NCBI GenBank assembly: GCA_009924725.1
Contig: RFRA01000044.1
Location: 1-7,803 of the forward strand
Length of the DNA stretch: 7,803 nucleotides
Source: Actinomycetota bacterium
Lineage (GTDB): Bacteria; Actinomycetota; Actinomycetes; Nanopelagicales; Nanopelagicaceae
Direction of reading: 5' to 3'
Part shown: piece after piece, positions 5,148 through 7,803 of the stretch
Numbering within the stretch: the stretch's first letter is position 1
How the letters are laid out: the number at the start of each line of letters is the position of its first letter
The notes under the pieces: model-generated
What the model saw: the letters and a program-made list of their open reading frames with translations, nothing else
Told to the model about the DNA's origin: nothing
The model's database searches: none
Made by a program: the position numbers and the translations under genes

Positions 5148-6998
5148 GTCTTGGCGATTATAAAGTTCGGCATATAAACCATTTTTGGCGACTAATTCGT
5201 CATGAGTGCCACGTTCAACAATCAAACCTTTTTCGAGAACTAAAATCTGGTCAGCATCACGAACGGTGCTTAATCGATGCGCGATAACCAAACTAGTCCG
5301 ACCCTTAAGGGCTGCGCTTAAGGCAGCATGAACCAGCGCCTCGTTCTCTGAATCCAAATGAGCTGTTGCTTCGTCAAGAATAACCACTTGTGGGGATTTC
5401 AATAACAAACGTGCAATCGCTAGGCGTTGTTTTTCGCCACCAGATAAGCGATGTCCACGCTCTCCTACCATGGTGTCAAAGCCATTTGGTAGCGAAGAAA
5501 CCAACGACCAAATTTGAGCTGCCTCACAAGCTGCCTGCATCTCTGCATCAGTTGCACCTGGTTTCGCGTAACGCAAATTCTCACCGATCGTGTCGTGGAA
5601 CAAATGCGCATCTTGCATGACAACGCCGATGTTCTCGCGCAGTGATTTCATAGTCAGATCACGAATATCAACGCCACCAACTTCAATCGATCCAGCTGTC
5701 ACATCGTAAAGCCGTGGAACAAGTGCACTGATTGTGGTTTTGCCCGCACCTGATGGACCAACTAGCGCAGTCATGGTTCCAGGCTTGGCCATGAAAGTTA
5801 AGCCGTTAAGAACTACACCACTTTCAACGGTTTCCGGCTTGGCCACTGACTCAAGAGATGAGAGTGAGATCTCTTCGGCTTTTGGATAAGCGAATGACAC
5901 GTTTTTAAACTCAACTGCGAGATCTTTGCCAACTAGTTCTTTCGCATTAGGACGATCTTGCACCATTGGCGCTAAATCCAAAACTTCGAAGATTCGCTCA
6001 AAGGAAACTAGCGCTGTCATAACATCTATTCGGACATTAGAAAGCGCGGTTAGCGGCCCATAAAGGCGTGCTAACAATGCAGTAATTGCTAACAAAGTTC
6101 CAACAGTGACGGCGCCATTGATCGCAAGGTGACCACCAATTCCATAGGCAATTGCGGTGGCTACTGCTGCGATGCTAGTTAGCGCAATAAAGAAGATTCG
6201 GTTTAGGAGCGCAATCTCAATACCAATATCGGCGACTTTGCGAGCACGGGTTCGAAAATAACTTTTCTCATCAGTCTCTCGACCGTAGAGTGACACCAAC
6301 ATGGCGCCGGATACGTTGAAACGCTCAGTCATTGTCGATGACATCTCGGCATTTAAATTAAATGATTGCCGAGTTAGCGACTGCAGCTTCTTGCCCACCC
6401 ACTTAGTTGGTACGAGAAAAAGTGGCAAAAGTAGGAGAGAAACTAAGGTGATCTGCCAAGAGAGAACTAGCATCGTTCCAATTACCAGAATTAGGCTTAC
6501 TGAATTACTAAGCACCCCAGAAAGAGTCGCCGTAAAGGCCTGCTGTGCACCAATAACATCGGAATTAATTCGCGAGATTAGAGCTCCGGTTTGGGTACGG
6601 GTAAAGAAGGCCACAGATTGTCGTTGCACATGCTCAAAAACTTCTGAGCGCAGATCGTAAATGAGACCTTCACCAATGCGTGCTGAGAACCAACGGCCAA
6701 AAATGCTAATTAGTGAATCAAAAATTGCTATGAATGCAACCGCTAACGCCAACTTGGTGACTAAGCCACCATTTTTTGGGATCACGCCTTTATCGATTAA
6801 CTCACGAAGTAAAAGCGGCGAAGTGATAATTAAAAATGCCTCGATCACTACGGTAATCAAGAAAATGGTTATGTAAGTCTTATACGGTTTTGCATAGGAC
6901 GCAATTCGTTTTACGGTGCCCGGTTTCAGTTTCTGATTTTTTACTGAGGGGTCTGCCGTCATCGACCGAAAGGTCATCCAGACTGCGTGGTTAGACAT
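5106..6998 (-). CDS. ABC exporter with fused transmembrane and ATPase domains (half-transporter, type IV/MsbA-like)
   Basis: This 630-residue ATP-driven exporter half would dimerise in the cytoplasmic membrane; its substrate is unknown (lipid, drug or peptide). The membrane domain spans about 35-330, with hydrophobic helices near 42-64, 83-103, 163-182, 184-200, 266-288 and 295-313. The nucleotide-binding domain (about 360-612) is complete: A-loop Tyr371, Walker A GPSGAGKTT (414-422), Q-loop Gln462, signature LSGGEKQR (518-525), Walker B VVILDEA with catalytic Glu543, and switch His574 (IAHRLST). An insert of about 20 residues after the A-loop (373-393, EEISLSSLESVAKPE) is longer than in MsbA; I recall a similar insert in actinobacterial homologues. 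The start ATG 6998 lies 3 nt behind the upstream sufT-like stop and has a weak ribosome binding site, so coupling is likely; in-frame ATGs at 6977 and 6962 are alternatives. The 3' end overlaps the SURF1-like gene by 42 nt. Confidence 0.93.
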   Translation of the reverse strand: MSNHAVWMTFRSMTADPSVKNQKLKPGTVKRIASYAKPYKTYITIFLITVVIEAFLIITSPLLLRELIDKGVIPKNGGLVTKLALAVAFIAIFDSLISIFGRWFSARIGEGLIYDLRSEVFEHVQRQSVAFFTRTQTGALISRINSDVIGAQQAFTATLSGVLSNSVSLILVIGTMLVLSWQITLVSLLLLPLFLVPTKWVGKKLQSLTRQSFNLNAEMSSTMTERFNVSGAMLVSLYGRETDEKSYFRTRARKVADIGIEIALLNRIFFIALTSIAAVATAIAYGIGGHLAINGAVTVGTLLAITALLARLYGPLTALSNVRIDVMTALVSFERIFEVLDLAPMVQDRPNAKELVGKDLAVEFKNVSFAYPKAEEISLSSLESVAKPETVESGVVLNGLTFMAKPGTMTALVGPSGAGKTTISALVPRLYDVTAGSIEVGGVDIRDLTMKSLRENIGVVMQDAHLFHDTIGENLRYAKPGATDAEMQAACEAAQIWSLVSSLPNGFDTMVGERGHRLSGGEKQRLAIARLLLKSPQVVILDEATAHLDSENEALVHAALSAALKGRTSLVIAHRLSTVRDADQILVLEKGLIVERGTHDELVAKNGLYAELYNRQDLSGSTDQDSAITN

Positions 6999-7001
6999 AG
7001 A

Positions 7002-7313
7002 TCAAACCGTGAAGCCGAGTGCGCGAAGCTGATCTCTTCCGTCGTCAGAAATCTTGTCTGGTCCCCAAGGTGGCATCCAGACCCAATTTATTTTTACATC
7101 GCTAGTTAGTGGAGCCAATGCTTGTCGAGTTTGGTCTTCAATTACATCCTGAAGTGGGCAAGCCGCTGAAGTTAGGGTCATATTTAAAATCGCAATGTTG
7201 TTCTCATCAACCATTACATCGTAAATTAAACCTAGATCGACCACATTGATGCCGAGCTCGGGATCAACAACATCCTTCATTGCCTCGGTTACATCATCAA
7301 TTGCTGCTGTCAT
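7002..7313 (-). CDS. sufT: Metal-sulfur cluster assembly factor, SufT/MIP18 (DUF59) family
   Basis: Members of this family help mature or deliver Fe-S clusters in the cytoplasm. The 103-residue product has the DUF59 fold signatures: VVDPELGINVVDLGLIYDV (15-33), then TLTSAACPLQDVIED (46-60) with the conserved Cys52. The family C-terminus is WMPPWGPDKISDDGRDQLRALGF (79-101), the part that separates SufT-type proteins from PaaD-type phenylacetate proteins. ATG 7313 has an AGGGG ribosome binding site with a 7-nt spacer. The gene lies 44 nt behind sufU, which matches the usual actinobacterial suf operon end (sufS-sufU-sufT), and 3 nt before the ABC exporter. Family identity is very secure; the symbol rests on context and C-terminus. 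Confidence 0.92.
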   Translation of the reverse strand: MTAAIDDVTEAMKDVVDPELGINVVDLGLIYDVMVDENNIAILNMTLTSAACPLQDVIEDQTRQALAPLTSDVKINWVWMPPWGPDKISDDGRDQLRALGFTV

Positions 7314-7357
7314 GGCTTGTCCCCTATTTTTCTTCTATGAACTAGTTGGAAGTCTAT

Positions 7358-7798
7358 CTATAACTTGGCTTGGGCTTGTACAACTGCATCTTTGTAAGCC
7401 ATCCAGCCCAATAAAGCGCACTTAATTCGAGCCGGAAACTTCGAAACACCAGCCATCGCAACGGCATCCTCAAGGATCGCATCGTCGCCCACCATGGTTC
7501 CCTTACTTTGCATTAACTCAGTGAAGTTATTCAAAATAAGTTCTGCATCAGAAATACTCTTGCCTAACAATAAATCACTCAGGATAGAAACACTTGCCTG
7601 TGAGATAGAACAGCCAACACCATCCCAAGTAATCGCTGAGACTTCATCTCCATCTAGAGTTACGTTGAGAGTGATCTCATCACCACAGCTGGGATTTACA
7701 TGGTGGACTTGAGCATCGTAAGTTGCCGCTAAACCTTTATGTTGAGGGCGCTTGTAATGATCAAGGATTACTTCTTGATAGAGGCTATCTAATTGCAT
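7358..7798 (-). CDS. sufU: SUF system cysteine desulfurase partner / scaffold-like protein SufU
   Basis: SufU is an IscU-fold, zinc-binding protein that accepts persulfide sulfur from the cysteine desulfurase SufS for Fe-S cluster assembly on SufBCD. The 146-residue product starts MQLDSLYQEVILDHYKRPQHKG, the standard family opening. The metal/sulfur ligands are Cys38 and Asp40 (NPSCGDE), Cys63 (DGVGCSISQAS) and Cys127 (ARIKCALLGW). The 18-21-residue insertion between Cys63 and Cys127 that marks SufU rather than IscU appears to be present (about 80-110). The five visible bases before ATG 7798, read with it, give TAATG. The upstream gene, presumably sufS just outside the window, may therefore end in a TAA overlapping this start; that is inference. 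The protein is full length. Confidence 0.95.
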   Translation of the reverse strand: MQLDSLYQEVILDHYKRPQHKGLAATYDAQVHHVNPSCGDEITLNVTLDGDEVSAITWDGVGCSISQASVSILSDLLLGKSISDAELILNNFTELMQSKGTMVGDDAILEDAVAMAGVSKFPARIKCALLGWMAYKDAVVQAQAKL

Positions 7799-7803
7799 TA
7801 CTT

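Noticed and set aside
6301..6876. Plus-strand open frames of 119 and 71 codons opposite the ABC exporter
   Set aside because: They are shadows of the exporter membrane domain, with no ribosome binding site, similarity or sensible composition.

Overview
The window looks like chromosomal core-genome DNA from a low-to-mid-GC planktonic actinobacterium, perhaps of the acI/Nanopelagicales type. The actinobacterial signs are an InhA-like enoyl-ACP reductase directly behind a FabG/MabA-like reductase, a DUF3099 membrane protein, actinobacterial-style L20 and IF-3 sequences, and the order infC-rpmI-rplT-(SPOUT methyltransferase)-pheS. The lineage is inferred from recalled family sequences; no search was run.

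Layout: most genes are on the minus strand. Read in the minus direction from the right edge, a Suf-type Fe-S cluster pair comes first (sufU, then a SufT/MIP18-like factor), followed after 3 nt by an ABC exporter with fused membrane and ATPase domains. This exporter meets a plus-strand pair (DUF3099 protein, then a SURF1-like cytochrome oxidase assembly protein) tail to tail, and the coding ends overlap by 42 nt. A 59-nt divergent region separates the plus-strand pair from the minus-strand fatty-acid elongation operon fabG-fabI. A 256-nt leader rich in small hairpins then precedes the translation operon infC-rpmI-rplT-trmH-pheS, which runs off the left edge inside pheS.

The outstanding oddity is in the translation operon. 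The rplT gene starts normally, with a strong ribosome binding site overlapping the rpmI stop, but after about 41 codons the L20 sequence stops. The frame runs directly into a complete SPOUT (TrmH/SpoU-type) rRNA methyltransferase. The globular RNA-binding C-terminal domain of L20 and its stop codon are missing. A perfect 15-bp inverted repeat lies just beyond the junction. This could be a real in-frame deletion and fusion, but since L20 is normally single-copy and needed for 50S assembly, an assembly or amplification artefact is at least as likely.

Other points: infC appears to start at a rare AUC codon, recalling its AUU start in E. coli and IF-3 autoregulation. The two plus-strand genes have a -10-like TANNNT box 6 nt before the ATG, as expected for leaderless mRNAs. 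There is no sign of mobile elements, CRISPR arrays, phage genes or tRNAs. Apart from the L20 fusion and the infC leader, the window is ordinary housekeeping DNA.
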